DNA of 64,000 nt from NCBI RefSeq assembly GCF_016919165.1, contig NZ_JAFFPS010000064.1, forward strand, positions 75,686-139,685, in the 5' to 3' direction. Positions within the stretch are counted from its first letter, which is position 1. Each line of letters begins with the position of its first letter. Both the position numbers and the translations under genes were made by a program. This DNA is from Leptospira chreensis (GTDB taxonomy: Bacteria; Spirochaetota; Leptospiria; Leptospirales; Leptospiraceae). Below the pieces are notes generated by a model that saw nothing but the letters and a program-made list of their open reading frames with translations, was not told the origin of the DNA and ran no database searches. This document shows positions 25,631 through 33,668 of this stretch, in pieces.

Positions 25631-26428
25631 ATGAAAATTACAAAGAACCAACTCTCCTTCCTATTATTCCTTAGCCTTTGTTTTTCTTTTGTCCACTGTT
25701 CCTCCGCAAAAGGAATGGAACGGGAACGGCCTATGAGCCGTTCTTACGGGGAAGCAGAGGAATATGCACCATCGGTTGCGGCACCTTCCCCAAAAACAGA
25801 TACTACATCCAATGAACTGAAAGTCCAAAAAAGAATGATGGTGTATTCGGTGAATGTCAATTTACAGTCCAAGGAAATTGAATCCAAAGTCACAGAAATC
25901 ATCAAACTGGCGGAGTCTTATGGTGGTTATGCGCTCCAATACAGTTCCAATGGCATCATACAGCTGAAGATTCCCGCAGAAAAGTTAAAACAGTTTTTAT
26001 TTACCCTACGTGGCCAATCGCAAAACTACTCAGAAGACGTTTCAGCAAAAGATGTCACGGAAGATTATACCGATACGGAAATCCGTATGGAAAACTCTCT
26101 CAAGATGCGAGTTCGACTTTTAGAAATTTTAAAATCAACAAAGACTGTGGAAGAAACTTTGAAAGTAGAAGCAGAACTAAACAAAGTTTCCGAATCGATT
26201 GAAAGATGGGAAGGAAAACTAAAATACCTTGCGAGCGCGGTTCAATTATCTTCCGTTCAAGTGCAAGTCCGTCAGAAATGGGAGCCAGTCGTTCAAAAAG
26301 AATACAAACCGGGGCCTTTGGGATATCCTTTCTACTATTTGTATTTAGGAATGGGAAAAGTAAAAGACGGACTGGTTTGGTTATTCATCCAAGAAATTCC
26401 AAAGGAAAAAACAGAAATTCCAGATTAA
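25631..26428 (+). CDS. DUF4349 lipoprotein
   Basis: A 265-residue lipoprotein. Signal peptide MKITKNQLSFLLFLSLCFSF ends in the lipobox VHC-S. The mature part has the DUF4349 pattern: VYSVNVNLQSKEIESKVTEI, AESYGGYALQYSS, IQLKIPAEKL, DVSAKDVTEDYTDTEIRMEN, then a coiled coil (EETLKVEAELNKVSESIERWEGK). It ends in a hydrophobic stretch near 235-255, shorter than the membrane anchor in other members. Function of the family is unknown. Its start codon directly follows a perfect hairpin. Confidence 0.88.
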   Translation: MKITKNQLSFLLFLSLCFSFVHCSSAKGMERERPMSRSYGEAEEYAPSVAAPSPKTDTTSNELKVQKRMMVYSVNVNLQSKEIESKVTEIIKLAESYGGYALQYSSNGIIQLKIPAEKLKQFLFTLRGQSQNYSEDVSAKDVTEDYTDTEIRMENSLKMRVRLLEILKSTKTVEETLKVEAELNKVSESIERWEGKLKYLASAVQLSSVQVQVRQKWEPVVQKEYKPGPLGYPFYYLYLGMGKVKDGLVWLFIQEIPKEKTEIPD

Positions 26429-26474
26429 TCAAATCACAAGCCGAACCGATTCCAAACAGGGCGTTTCAGAAAAA

Positions 26475-27041
26475 TTAACTTTTGATGATACGCTCTGCCG
26501 ACACAATCATTTGTGATTTCATACGTTCAATGACCTTACGATCTTTGGTTAAGGCATACAACCTAAGCCCACCAAGATAACTCATATACAACTCGTAACT
26601 CAATGATTTTACAAGGTCGGATCGCAAGTTCGGTGCAAAGTTTAAAATACAAGTCTCTACGGTTTCTAGTACATGATGCACTGCTTTATTTCTATAGGTA
26701 TCAAATTGGCTGAGGTGGGAAATTTCACCAGAGAAAAGAGCAATGGGGCAATCCTTTCTAGAAGTATTCCTTTGGTTTCTAACAATAAAATTGACCCATT
26801 TTTCAATGAAGTCTGCCATATCACTGGCTTTGGCCAATACCTTTAACATAACAACGCGTTGTTGTTCAGAAAGATAATTTAAGTATTCAAACCCGATATC
26901 GTCCTTGGAAGGGAAATGATCATATAAAGTTTTTTTATAAGCACCGGCCTTCTCTAAGATCTCCGCAATTCCTGTGGCTTGAAAACCTTTTTCACGAAAC
27001 AAGGCAAAGGAACTTTCTAAAATTTTTTGTTTTGGTTTCAA
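26475..27041 (-). CDS. TetR-family transcriptional regulator
   Basis: A 188-residue repressor-type protein. The N-terminal helix-turn-helix is typical: ILESSFALFREKGFQATGIAEILEKAG, then KKTLYDHFPSKDDIG. The remainder is an all-helical ligand domain. The start codon is TTG at 27041 with AGGAG about 11 bases upstream. It lies 33 bases after the PhoD-like gene on the same strand, so they are probably co-transcribed, and converges on the DUF4349 gene. Confidence 0.9.
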   Translation of the reverse strand: MKPKQKILESSFALFREKGFQATGIAEILEKAGAYKKTLYDHFPSKDDIGFEYLNYLSEQQRVVMLKVLAKASDMADFIEKWVNFIVRNQRNTSRKDCPIALFSGEISHLSQFDTYRNKAVHHVLETVETCILNFAPNLRSDLVKSLSYELYMSYLGGLRLYALTKDRKVIERMKSQMIVSAERIIKS

Positions 27042-27074
27042 AATGAATCGGCTCCTATTGTTTCTAAAATACTT

Positions 27075-28136
27075 TTATTCTTTAGAATCATTCTTCGTAT
27101 ATTCAAGGACTACATTCCCAGTTTTGTCTTTGACGGAGGATCGCCAAACCAATTTTCCTTCTTTCCATTGAATCTGCAGTGTTCCATAGTTTTCCTCCCG
27201 GAAGGCAGAACCTAACTTGTATTCAGAATCATATTCCAATTGTAAAAAAGACAATGGTACATTGAGGGAACTCGAAGTGATTTCCACTAACTTACGAGTG
27301 TCAGACAAAGGATATTCGTATATTTCTGCAATGTGCCTGTCTCCGGAAAGGATGACTAAGTCGGATGTTTTGGCAGAACCCAAAAGTTGGAATAACTTCT
27401 CTCTATCTTTGGGAAAGTTCCCCCATTTCTCAAACGGTTGTTCGGTGGGAATGACTTGGACACTAGAAACAAAAACAAGTAAATCCGAAGGTTGATCCAA
27501 CTCCGCTGCAAGCCACTTCCACTGCTCTTCTCCGAGAACTGTGGCATCTTCTGCATCATTTGCAGTGTATTGGCTTTTGCCGGTAAAGTAAGAGAAAAAA
27601 GATCGTTTCAAAGGAGAACGAAAAAACCGGGTGTCAGGAATCACAAAATGAATTTTTTTCTTTTTGAATTCAATCCAGTAAGAAAGAAAAATTCCCTTTC
27701 CATCCTTAGTTCCTAATTTTTGTCCTTTGGGCATCAGAGGACCGACTTGGGAGATAAAAACTTCTCGGCTCTTTTCTTTATCTAAAAATTCACCACCACT
27801 ATCGTTGACCCCATAATCATGATCATCCCAAGTCGCAAGGATTTTGGCTTTCGAGCGAATGGCCTTCCATTCAGGCCGAGCAAACTGTTTTTTATAGGCA
27901 GGAATCTTTTCTGTGGCAACCAAACTGTCTGCATAAATATTATCACCTAACAGAAGCACTAAGTTGAAAGATTCTTTTTTCCACTGGGTAAGAATGGGAC
28001 TTTCTTTGTCCTGATGCAAACAAGACCCAAAGCCAATCTCGAAAGTTTCTTTCTCCTTTGCTTCCATGGGGAATTGGAATAGAATCAAAAAAATAATGGA
28101 TAGAGAAAAAGAAACGAAGGAAGATTGTTGTTTCAT
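27075..28136 (-). CDS. PhoD-like metallophosphoesterase, secreted
   Basis: A 353-residue protein with an N-terminal signal peptide (about 25 residues ending near MEAKE). Metal-binding blocks of the alkaline phosphatase D superfamily are present: FGSCLHQ, LLLGDNIYAD, ATWDDHDYGVND, SVQVIPTE and ILSGDRHIAEIYEY. Likely a periplasmic phosphodiesterase/phosphomonoesterase needing calcium and iron, by family. Nothing in the sequence identifies phosphate-starvation control. Same-strand neighbours are a TetR gene downstream and lipoproteins upstream. Confidence 0.9.
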   Translation of the reverse strand: MKQQSSFVSFSLSIIFLILFQFPMEAKEKETFEIGFGSCLHQDKESPILTQWKKESFNLVLLLGDNIYADSLVATEKIPAYKKQFARPEWKAIRSKAKILATWDDHDYGVNDSGGEFLDKEKSREVFISQVGPLMPKGQKLGTKDGKGIFLSYWIEFKKKKIHFVIPDTRFFRSPLKRSFFSYFTGKSQYTANDAEDATVLGEEQWKWLAAELDQPSDLLVFVSSVQVIPTEQPFEKWGNFPKDREKLFQLLGSAKTSDLVILSGDRHIAEIYEYPLSDTRKLVEITSSSLNVPLSFLQLEYDSEYKLGSAFREENYGTLQIQWKEGKLVWRSSVKDKTGNVVLEYTKNDSKE

Positions 28137-28152
28137 AAAGGATTCACTAGTA

Positions 28153-28181
28153 TTCGGAAAATGTTTCTAAATTTTCCCGAA
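28153..28181. repeat. Inverted repeat upstream of the PhoD-like gene
   Basis: ATTCGGAAAAT-type arms (TTCGGAAAAT at 28153-28162, ATTTTCCCGAA at 28171-28181) pair with one bulged base over an 8-base loop, 17 bases before the PhoD-like ATG. It may be a leader hairpin or the end of the upstream lipoprotein transcript. Confidence 0.45.
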
Positions 28182-28209
28182 TTTTCCCTTTTCGTCAATC
28201 GGATTTCGA

Positions 28210-28731
28210 CTAGCGGCCATTCATAAATAGACCAGGCGACATTGGGTAAGGATATCCCACGGTATTTCGGATCACTCGGTTTCCATACATTCCCCGATAC
28301 ACATATAAGTGAGGAAACCGAGAATAATCCCTTCTTTGGTAAGATCCGGTATAAAGGATTATATTTTGGTAATACTCGTTATTTACATGTAGTGCATAAG
28401 TATAACCAGCAATGGGCCAATCCGCTGGGAAAAAATCCCCTGCTACCTGAACTTCCGTTTCTTGATACATATCCCGACCAGACCTTCGATCTCCAATTGC
28501 ACAAGGTTCCATCCGACTGGGAACTGAGCCCGCCATCAAAACCAAACATTCCGAATTGTATCCATGTTTTTCCGCATAGGCCAATTGTTGGTGCATTCGA
28601 AGGTGAGAGGTTTGATACCATCCCCTCATTGCGGTTTTTTTATCCAAAGTTGTACATTCTAACAAGGATCCAAACATTAGAATGAAAAATAAAACCCGCC
28701 ATACATTGAATTTGCGAAGATAAAGGTTCAT
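28210..28731 (-). CDS. Small lipoprotein, paralogue of its upstream neighbour
   Basis: A 173-residue predicted lipoprotein: hydrophobic segment VWRVLFFILMFGSLL followed by the lipobox LLEC-T. The mature part starts CTTLDKKTAMRGW and contains NSECLVLMAGSVPSRMEPC. The neighbour at 28728-29183 starts CTSLDRRSFFGT and contains SSECLLPPDGQYPFPRLSYC, so the two are diverged duplicates. The C-terminal half is rich in Tyr and Arg. No known domain. The ATG overlaps the neighbour's stop (ATGA). Confidence 0.75.
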   Translation of the reverse strand: MNLYLRKFNVWRVLFFILMFGSLLECTTLDKKTAMRGWYQTSHLRMHQQLAYAEKHGYNSECLVLMAGSVPSRMEPCAIGDRRSGRDMYQETEVQVAGDFFPADWPIAGYTYALHVNNEYYQNIILYTGSYQRRDYSRFPHLYVYRGMYGNRVIRNTVGYPYPMSPGLFMNGR

Positions 28732-29183
28732 AACCCACCTCCCCGCGAATACTGAACCGACTGGACTTTTCCAGGCAAACTCTGTTGCATCGATTGGCGG
28801 AGAATATTTTCTTTTAACGAACGATTATGAAAAGGCCCTCGCCCTAAGGTCACATCCTTGTATATTTCCGAATTGGCATGCCCTTCCAGAACATAACCCG
28901 GAATGATGGAGAGAAAAGGTCGAACCGTTTCCTTTCGCCCCTCACCAAAACTTGACGGTGAGTTTAGAGACCGACTTCCCACATAACAATAACTCAGTCG
29001 AGGAAAGGGATACTGTCCATCGGGAGGAAGCAAACATTCTGAAGAATGTCCCGTTTCCGTAATCACCGAATTTTGATAGTGCCACCTTTCGTTTGCACGA
29101 GAATTCTTTGTTCCAAAAAAAGACCTTCTGTCAAGACTTGTGCACTGAATAAAAACAAGCAAAATGCCTACTAGAAGTTTCAT
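28728..29183 (-). CDS. Small lipoprotein, paralogue of its downstream neighbour
   Basis: A 151-residue lipoprotein with a very short signal peptide MKLLVGILLVFIQC, cysteine at position 14. After the shared start CTSLDRR it has SECLLPPDGQYP and LSYCYVGSRSL, the cysteine pattern of the downstream paralogue. The C terminus differs and is Gln/Ser rich. Translational coupling with the downstream gene (ATGA) suggests the pair works together. Function unknown. Confidence 0.72.
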   Translation of the reverse strand: MKLLVGILLVFIQCTSLDRRSFFGTKNSRANERWHYQNSVITETGHSSECLLPPDGQYPFPRLSYCYVGSRSLNSPSSFGEGRKETVRPFLSIIPGYVLEGHANSEIYKDVTLGRGPFHNRSLKENILRQSMQQSLPGKVQSVQYSRGGGL

Positions 29184-29223
29184 ACTGACATTCTACTGAA
29201 AACTAACAGAAATGCGATGGGAG

Positions 29224-29243
29224 GTATCCGCAATTGCGGATAC
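29224..29243. repeat. 20-bp perfect palindrome between lipoprotein genes
   Basis: GTATCCGCAATTGCGGATAC reads the same on both strands with no loop, 40 bases upstream of the lipoprotein ATG at 29183 and 66 bases after the stop of the preceding gene. It could be an operator for a dimeric repressor or the stem of an end-of-transcript hairpin. Confidence 0.6.
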
Positions 29244-29309
29244 TACCTAAATCGAATCAACGAAACTCGAAAAAACGAAAGGATGGGTATCCTAAAAACC
29301 AAATCTATA

Positions 29310-29840
29310 TCATAATCTGCGAAGATTGATTCGGTAAGGAGTGACTGCAGAGGATACGGGCCTTCCCTGGCATTGGTAGGCGGAGGGATCGACAAGCCCT
29401 GTCGATTGCAACGCATACAACTTTCCGGTTTCCAATACGATTTGTTTGGCACCAGCCGATGTGGAAGAAAACAGTTCGGTATTTCCATCCTTCAAAGACA
29501 CAAGAAAATCAAACCGACTCGAATTACAATTGTTCGACGTGAGTGTCTGTCGGCCGGAAACCGCAGTCACTTCATAGTTTCCACTCACCGTTACCGATAA
29601 TGACCCAGGAACCGCCAAAACACTACAAATGGAAATCGATCCGTCCAAAACGAATGGAACACTGGCATTTTCGTTTGTCAGATACTGACAAGGCGGGGTG
29701 GCAAGAACCGAAAGTACAAGGGCATCCGCCATGGGATCCCCTGTGAGCCTTGTGCCGGGTATCAACCCCTCTTCTTTCTCATGCGAACAACTCCAAATAA
29801 AGAGAGCAAGGAGTGGCAACCAAACCAAATATTTTAACAT
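29310..29840 (-). CDS. Hypothetical lipoprotein
   Basis: A 176-residue lipoprotein with signal MLKYLVWLPLLALFIW and lipobox WSC-S. The mature protein begins with charged residues (SHEKEEG) and then has a beta-rich body containing four further cysteines (PPCQYLT, ISICSVL, NNCNSS, YQCQGR), likely two disulfides. SLSVTVSGNYEVTAVSG suggests an Ig-like or carbohydrate-binding-like sandwich, but I recognise no family. Its start codon is two bases from a perfect 13-bp hairpin. Confidence 0.75.
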   Translation of the reverse strand: MLKYLVWLPLLALFIWSCSHEKEEGLIPGTRLTGDPMADALVLSVLATPPCQYLTNENASVPFVLDGSISICSVLAVPGSLSVTVSGNYEVTAVSGRQTLTSNNCNSSRFDFLVSLKDGNTELFSSTSAGAKQIVLETGKLYALQSTGLVDPSAYQCQGRPVSSAVTPYRINLRRL

Positions 29841-29841
29841 A

Positions 29842-29875
29842 CAAAACCTACTTATTGTTTTCTAAGTAGGTTTTG
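29842..29875 (-). promoter_or_regulatory. Perfect 13-bp hairpin covering the ribosome binding site
   Basis: CAAAACCTACTTA (29842-29854) and TAAGTAGGTTTTG (29863-29875) pair perfectly over an 8-base loop. On the minus strand the 3' arm ends one base before the ATG at 29840 and contains the only Shine-Dalgarno-like AGG, so folding would hide the initiation site. Confidence 0.65.
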
Positions 29876-30066
29876 AATTCTATTAGTTGGTTCCCCATTT
29901 TCTAAAAAAGTCGGGGCGCCTCGCGATCCTTTGTTAGATAAAAATCAGATCCCAATCCGCGACCGCGCTTTACGCTGCAATCTTTCCAATCCCTATACCA
30001 TCAGAGATTTTTTCCTGATTGGGAAAGGATTTCCGCTACAATCACTGGCGCTTCGTTTTCTTAGAT

Positions 30067-30948
30067 TCAAAATCCACATCGGGAATCCATCACACAAGCA
30101 GACTGACTCGTATAACAGACCGAAGAATTGGAGCAAACATGGGGTGCGGGACCACGGCAGGTGGATGTCTGCGAAATCGATTTACAAGTTCGATTGTTTT
30201 TTTCCTCTTCAGAAACAACGATGAGCTGAAACGAGGAGGTGATTTTTTTCTCAGGATCTGTTTTTAATCGGACAAATACTGTGTAAGATTGGAATTCATT
30301 ACCCGTTGTTTCCGTCGGTGTTCCCTTGATTTCTCCCGTGTCCGGATTTAAGTGGATTCCTGCCGGCAATGGGGATAAGGAAACAAATTCGACTTCACCT
30401 AAGCTTCGTAAGATTTCCAAAGAGTTCCCTAAAAAAATTGGAGAGATCGGAACCAATGAAAGACCTAATTCTAATTGCATAGACCGAACCAAATATCGAA
30501 AGGAGCCGAGACAAGGAATGGAAAGGGACTGATTGTTTTCCTTTTTATCGGAAGGTAATAAAACCAAGGAAATATCAGGACAACGAAATAAAGAAACTGT
30601 AATTTTCGTGTCTGTCATTTCCGTAAATTCTAAAAACTTTCCAGACCCTTCGCCAAACAATCGTTCTCTCGTCAATACACTTAAATTCTCGCCTTCTATC
30701 GAAAAGTTAGAATTTTCAAACACCACAGTGGGAGAAACCGAACGGATGGTATAGGACTCTTCCGAAACAGAAGTCGCCGGATCGGAAATTCCTTTATCTT
30801 CCGGGAAGTGAGAAACTAACCCAAGCAGGTTTACGGCCCAGGAACCAGAATCCTTTGATTCTTTAGCAGAACAGCTCCAAGTAAAAAGAAAAAATACAGC
30901 CAAAGAACATAACTTTAGTGTAAAAAGGAGAATGAATTTTTTTGTCAT
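30067..30948 (-). CDS. Lipoprotein with a putative Ig (He_PIG) domain
   Basis: A 293-residue lipoprotein: signal KKFILLFTLKLCSLAVFFLF, lipobox WSC-S. A first domain (about 55-150) resembles an IPT/TIG-like sandwich (VVFENSNFSIEGENL), then a He_PIG repeat with LPAGIHLNPDTGEIKGTPTE. The C-terminal 30 residues hold six cysteines (CRGPAPHVCSNSSVCYTSQSA and CVMDSRCGF), a compact disulfide knot. Surface exposure is plausible but inferred. ATG 30948 is favoured over an in-frame GTG at 30957 because GAGGTGG lies just upstream. Confidence 0.8.
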   Translation of the reverse strand: MTKKFILLFTLKLCSLAVFFLFTWSCSAKESKDSGSWAVNLLGLVSHFPEDKGISDPATSVSEESYTIRSVSPTVVFENSNFSIEGENLSVLTRERLFGEGSGKFLEFTEMTDTKITVSLFRCPDISLVLLPSDKKENNQSLSIPCLGSFRYLVRSMQLELGLSLVPISPIFLGNSLEILRSLGEVEFVSLSPLPAGIHLNPDTGEIKGTPTETTGNEFQSYTVFVRLKTDPEKKITSSFQLIVVSEEEKNNRTCKSISQTSTCRGPAPHVCSNSSVCYTSQSACVMDSRCGF

Positions 30949-30953
30949 CGTGA

Positions 30954-30974
30954 CCACCTCTACCGGAGAGATGG
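30954..30974 (-). promoter_or_regulatory. 8-bp hairpin containing the Shine-Dalgarno of the He_PIG lipoprotein
   Basis: On the minus strand CCATCTCT-CCGGT-AGAGGTGG folds into an 8-bp stem with one G-U pair. The 3' arm AGAGGTGG is the Shine-Dalgarno, five bases before the ATG at 30948. Confidence 0.55.
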
Positions 30975-31117
30975 GTAAGAAAAAAGAAGGTTGGGCATAA
31001 AAAATTATGCAGAAAGAATGATCTTCCGAACCAATGAATCCAAAAACGATTGAAAAACTAATTTCTAAAAATCTTTTGTGAACAATAGTAGTCTGAGAAA
31101 AATATAGTCAATGTATT

Positions 31118-31663
31118 TTAGGATTTTGTTTCTGATGGCACTCTAGAATTCCGCTGGATGGCAGAACCAAATTGATGAATTCCGAAATCTTGAATCGATG
31201 AATTTAACAATTCCGCTCGAAGTCGATTTAGATCTGTCGTGATCCTTAATTCAATATTTTCTTCGAGTAACCTTTCCACCCCATTTTTTATAGCTTCCAT
31301 TCCAACTGGTTCTACTTCCACAGGTGAGATATAATACCCCGCGATTTCGTCAAACAACGAGAAGGTTTGTGTTGGTAATTCGTAGCGAAATAAAGTGGCA
31401 TTTAAAATCCGTTGCAACCAGTTTGCCTCTACTGTGACGACAATATCCGCACTAGTTGTACCAAAAAACTTACGATCATCAGTTTCTGTGATATGGTTCG
31501 ATTTCGTATAAACAATCCGCGGGCATAACCGAGGAAAGTAAAAGGAAAATTGATGGGTTTCGTCAATGGCCCAAACGACGGGAGGCATATCCTTTCTTGT
31601 GTCTTTTACCCTCGGCTTGAATGTTGTGATACTTCCTTCTTCACTAAAATGATATAATTTCAT
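31118..31663 (-). CDS. DUF6886-like protein
   Basis: A 181-residue soluble protein opening MKLYHFSEEGSITTFKPR, with PPVVWAIDETHQFSFYFPR-CPR after it, the pattern of DUF6886-type proteins. The MKLYHFSE start also recalls ADP-ribosyltransferase-like folds, but no catalytic triad is evident. No signal or membrane segment. The C-terminal 60 residues are helical and less conserved in appearance. Isolated gene with about 300 non-coding bases upstream. Confidence 0.7.
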   Translation of the reverse strand: MKLYHFSEEGSITTFKPRVKDTRKDMPPVVWAIDETHQFSFYFPRLCPRIVYTKSNHITETDDRKFFGTTSADIVVTVEANWLQRILNATLFRYELPTQTFSLFDEIAGYYISPVEVEPVGMEAIKNGVERLLEENIELRITTDLNRLRAELLNSSIQDFGIHQFGSAIQRNSRVPSETKS

Positions 31664-31963
31664 TGGTTTCCCTTATTTTTGACTGTTCCATAGCTTCACC
31701 TTTCTGAAAAATCATGAACCCTTAAGTCTTTCTTTGGAACATCCATTCCGTCTGCCAGTTTAGATTTGGGAGTAACGGTGAGTGTAGGACATTTATGGGG
31801 GATTGGGAAGGGGTGAATGAGTTACTCTCGTAAGCGGGTTTCGTTCGAAAGGGAATGAAAGAAGTAAGTGAGTTACCTTTTTCAATAACTAGAATTCTGC
31901 ACCGGATTACCCTTCACCCTACTGTGATAAATGCAGCGGTTTACAAAAGGAAAGTCATTCATT
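31664..31963. other. 300-base non-coding stretch
   Basis: No convincing ORF. Contains direct repeats GAGTTAC at 31819-31825 and 31870-31876 on the + strand, upstream of the DUF6886-like gene. No promoter that I can defend. Confidence 0.4.
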
Positions 31964-32659
31964 TTACGTTTGTAATGTTTCCTTCAACTCTTTATAATAG
32001 TTTCGTCCCATTTTAAGTTTAGTTCCCGTAGTCAGTTCTAATTGGTAGGAACCACCTGGTGAAGTAATAATTTTTTTGATTTGTTTTCCATTCACTATAA
32101 ACGAACGATGAATTCTTAAAAAATATCCTGGTAATACTTTCAGAATAGAATCTAAACTTTTATTATGAACCAACATTTCTCCATTCTTTTGAAACACCTT
32201 CACTCGTTTATCAAAGGACTGGACATACAAAACATCCTTTGTTGCGATTAAGTTTAGTTGATCCTCTTGTTTAATACCAATGTATTTCGTTTTGGTTCTG
32301 TTATTGTTTGTTTGGAATTTCTGAAGGGCTTTTGTTATTCTATCTTTACTGATTGGTTTGGGAACAAAATCTAAAACTCCATAATCAAAGGCGTGAATGG
32401 CTTCGGCCGTATTACCGGATGTGACGATGGTTAAAAAAGAGGCAGCGGATGTTTCTTTTAACAAATCAAAGCCGATATCACCATCCAAATTCAGATCTAA
32501 AAACAATAAATCGATTTCATTTTCCTGAATGAAACACTGAGAACCAATCAGACTTTTTTCAATACGTAGAGATGAAATTTTACTCCCAAGGAGTTCACGT
32601 AACATTCGTTCCAGTCCCCTTGCCGCCACAACTTCATCCTCTACGATTAAAATTCTCAA
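31964..32659 (-). CDS. LytTR-family response regulator
   Basis: A 231-residue two-component regulator. The receiver domain has the acidic pair in ILIVEDEVVAA, the phosphoacceptor Asp in LLFLDLNLDGDIG, TSGN and the lysine in FVPKPISKD. From about residue 130 the LytTR DNA-binding domain follows (VLYVQSFDKRVKVF, LPGYFLRIHRSFIVN, LKMGRNYYKELK). It lies 16 bases after the outer-membrane protein gene, in the operon headed by the LytS-like kinase, its presumed partner. Confidence 0.94.
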   Translation of the reverse strand: MRILIVEDEVVAARGLERMLRELLGSKISSLRIEKSLIGSQCFIQENEIDLLFLDLNLDGDIGFDLLKETSAASFLTIVTSGNTAEAIHAFDYGVLDFVPKPISKDRITKALQKFQTNNNRTKTKYIGIKQEDQLNLIATKDVLYVQSFDKRVKVFQKNGEMLVHNKSLDSILKVLPGYFLRIHRSFIVNGKQIKKIITSPGGSYQLELTTGTKLKMGRNYYKELKETLQT

Positions 32660-32675
32660 AGTTTAAATCCGACCT

Positions 32676-33575
32676 TTAATACTGTTCCAATCTATATTGT
32701 ACATTGGAGAGGTTTACAAATACACCAATCATGGCTTGATAGGAATTTAATGTACGCATAGAAAATTGGTCTGCTTTTAAAAACTCCCTATAATAATCGA
32801 CTTCGGCTTTAATTCCAAAGTAACGACCCAAATAAATATTTAAACCTGCACCGGCACCAACGATACTTCCAATACCACTCGTGATCTGATTGCTGTAAAC
32901 AAACCTGTCATGTGTTAAGCCAGAATGTGCTTCCCCTGTAAATGAAACAACACCAGCCCTTGCCACAAGATAAGGATCAAAAAAATTTCTTGGAACAGGA
33001 TGATAAGTGGCAAGAAAACTCATTGAATTCCCACGGTAAATGGTTCGTTCCCTAGGAACAGGATCAACAAATTCTTTGTAATAGGATAACCCTGGAATTA
33101 CATCTTGTCTTTTGGCATTCATAGAATTTTGCATTACAGTAAACCCAAGACCAATTTTTTCTTTCCAACCATATTCAAAATCAAACTGAGAGGCAACACC
33201 AGGGGTATAAGTTGGCTTAAAATACAAACCTGCTTGATTATTAGGAACGGAACCTTGCGGATAATATTCTTGGCCTACTTCTTTTGTTACAACCTTATAT
33301 TGGAGAGAACTGTCATAGTTTTTCTCATGACTAATGAAAGATCCACTAGGTGCCAATGTCCCTCCTCCCATAAAACTAATCAAAAATGCGCCTTCATAAA
33401 AACCTGGTGGGTATTTAAGCTTTGCGTAATATTTTTCTAGTTCTGCATTGTTTTTTTGAGTCTCTTCTGTAGTTTGGTTTACTACTGGCTTCTCTTCTTT
33501 TTTAATGAGGGGTTCTGCAAAGGTCATCCTTGCAGATAACAGAAGCAAGGTTACTGTCAGTTTCTTTGTATTCAT
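32676..33575 (-). CDS. Predicted outer-membrane beta-barrel protein
   Basis: A 299-residue exported protein with signal peptide MNTKKLTVTLLLLSARMTFA (cleaved after AFA-like site). Alternating hydrophobic strands with aromatic girdles (FDFEYGWKEKIGLGFTVMQ, GAGLNIYLGRYFGIKAEVDYY) and a C-terminal strand ending in RLEQY suggest an eight- to twelve-strand barrel like OmpW/OMP_b-brl. Function unknown. It is sandwiched between a sensor kinase and its LytTR regulator, so it is probably their target or an accessory sensor. Confidence 0.8.
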   Translation of the reverse strand: MNTKKLTVTLLLLSARMTFAEPLIKKEEKPVVNQTTEETQKNNAELEKYYAKLKYPPGFYEGAFLISFMGGGTLAPSGSFISHEKNYDSSLQYKVVTKEVGQEYYPQGSVPNNQAGLYFKPTYTPGVASQFDFEYGWKEKIGLGFTVMQNSMNAKRQDVIPGLSYYKEFVDPVPRERTIYRGNSMSFLATYHPVPRNFFDPYLVARAGVVSFTGEAHSGLTHDRFVYSNQITSGIGSIVGAGAGLNIYLGRYFGIKAEVDYYREFLKADQFSMRTLNSYQAMIGVFVNLSNVQYRLEQY

Positions 33576-33579
33576 ATAT

Positions 33580-33604
33580 CTTTATCCTTATGGATAGGAT
33601 AAAG
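33580..33604 (-). promoter_or_regulatory. 8-bp hairpin next to the outer-membrane protein start codon
   Basis: CTTTATCC (33580-33587) and GGATAAAG (33597-33604) pair perfectly over nine bases. On the minus strand the 3' arm GGATAAAG ends four bases before the ATG at 33575 and holds the Shine-Dalgarno-like GGA. Confidence 0.55.
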
Positions 33605-33668
33605 ACATGATCAAAACTTACAAAAAAAAAGGAGCGAAGCGCACTAAATCAGCGTGAGACGCACAAAT

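Noticed and set aside
28242..28685. 147-codon ORF on the + strand
   Set aside because: Antisense to a lipoprotein gene that has a clear signal peptide and a coupled paralogue.
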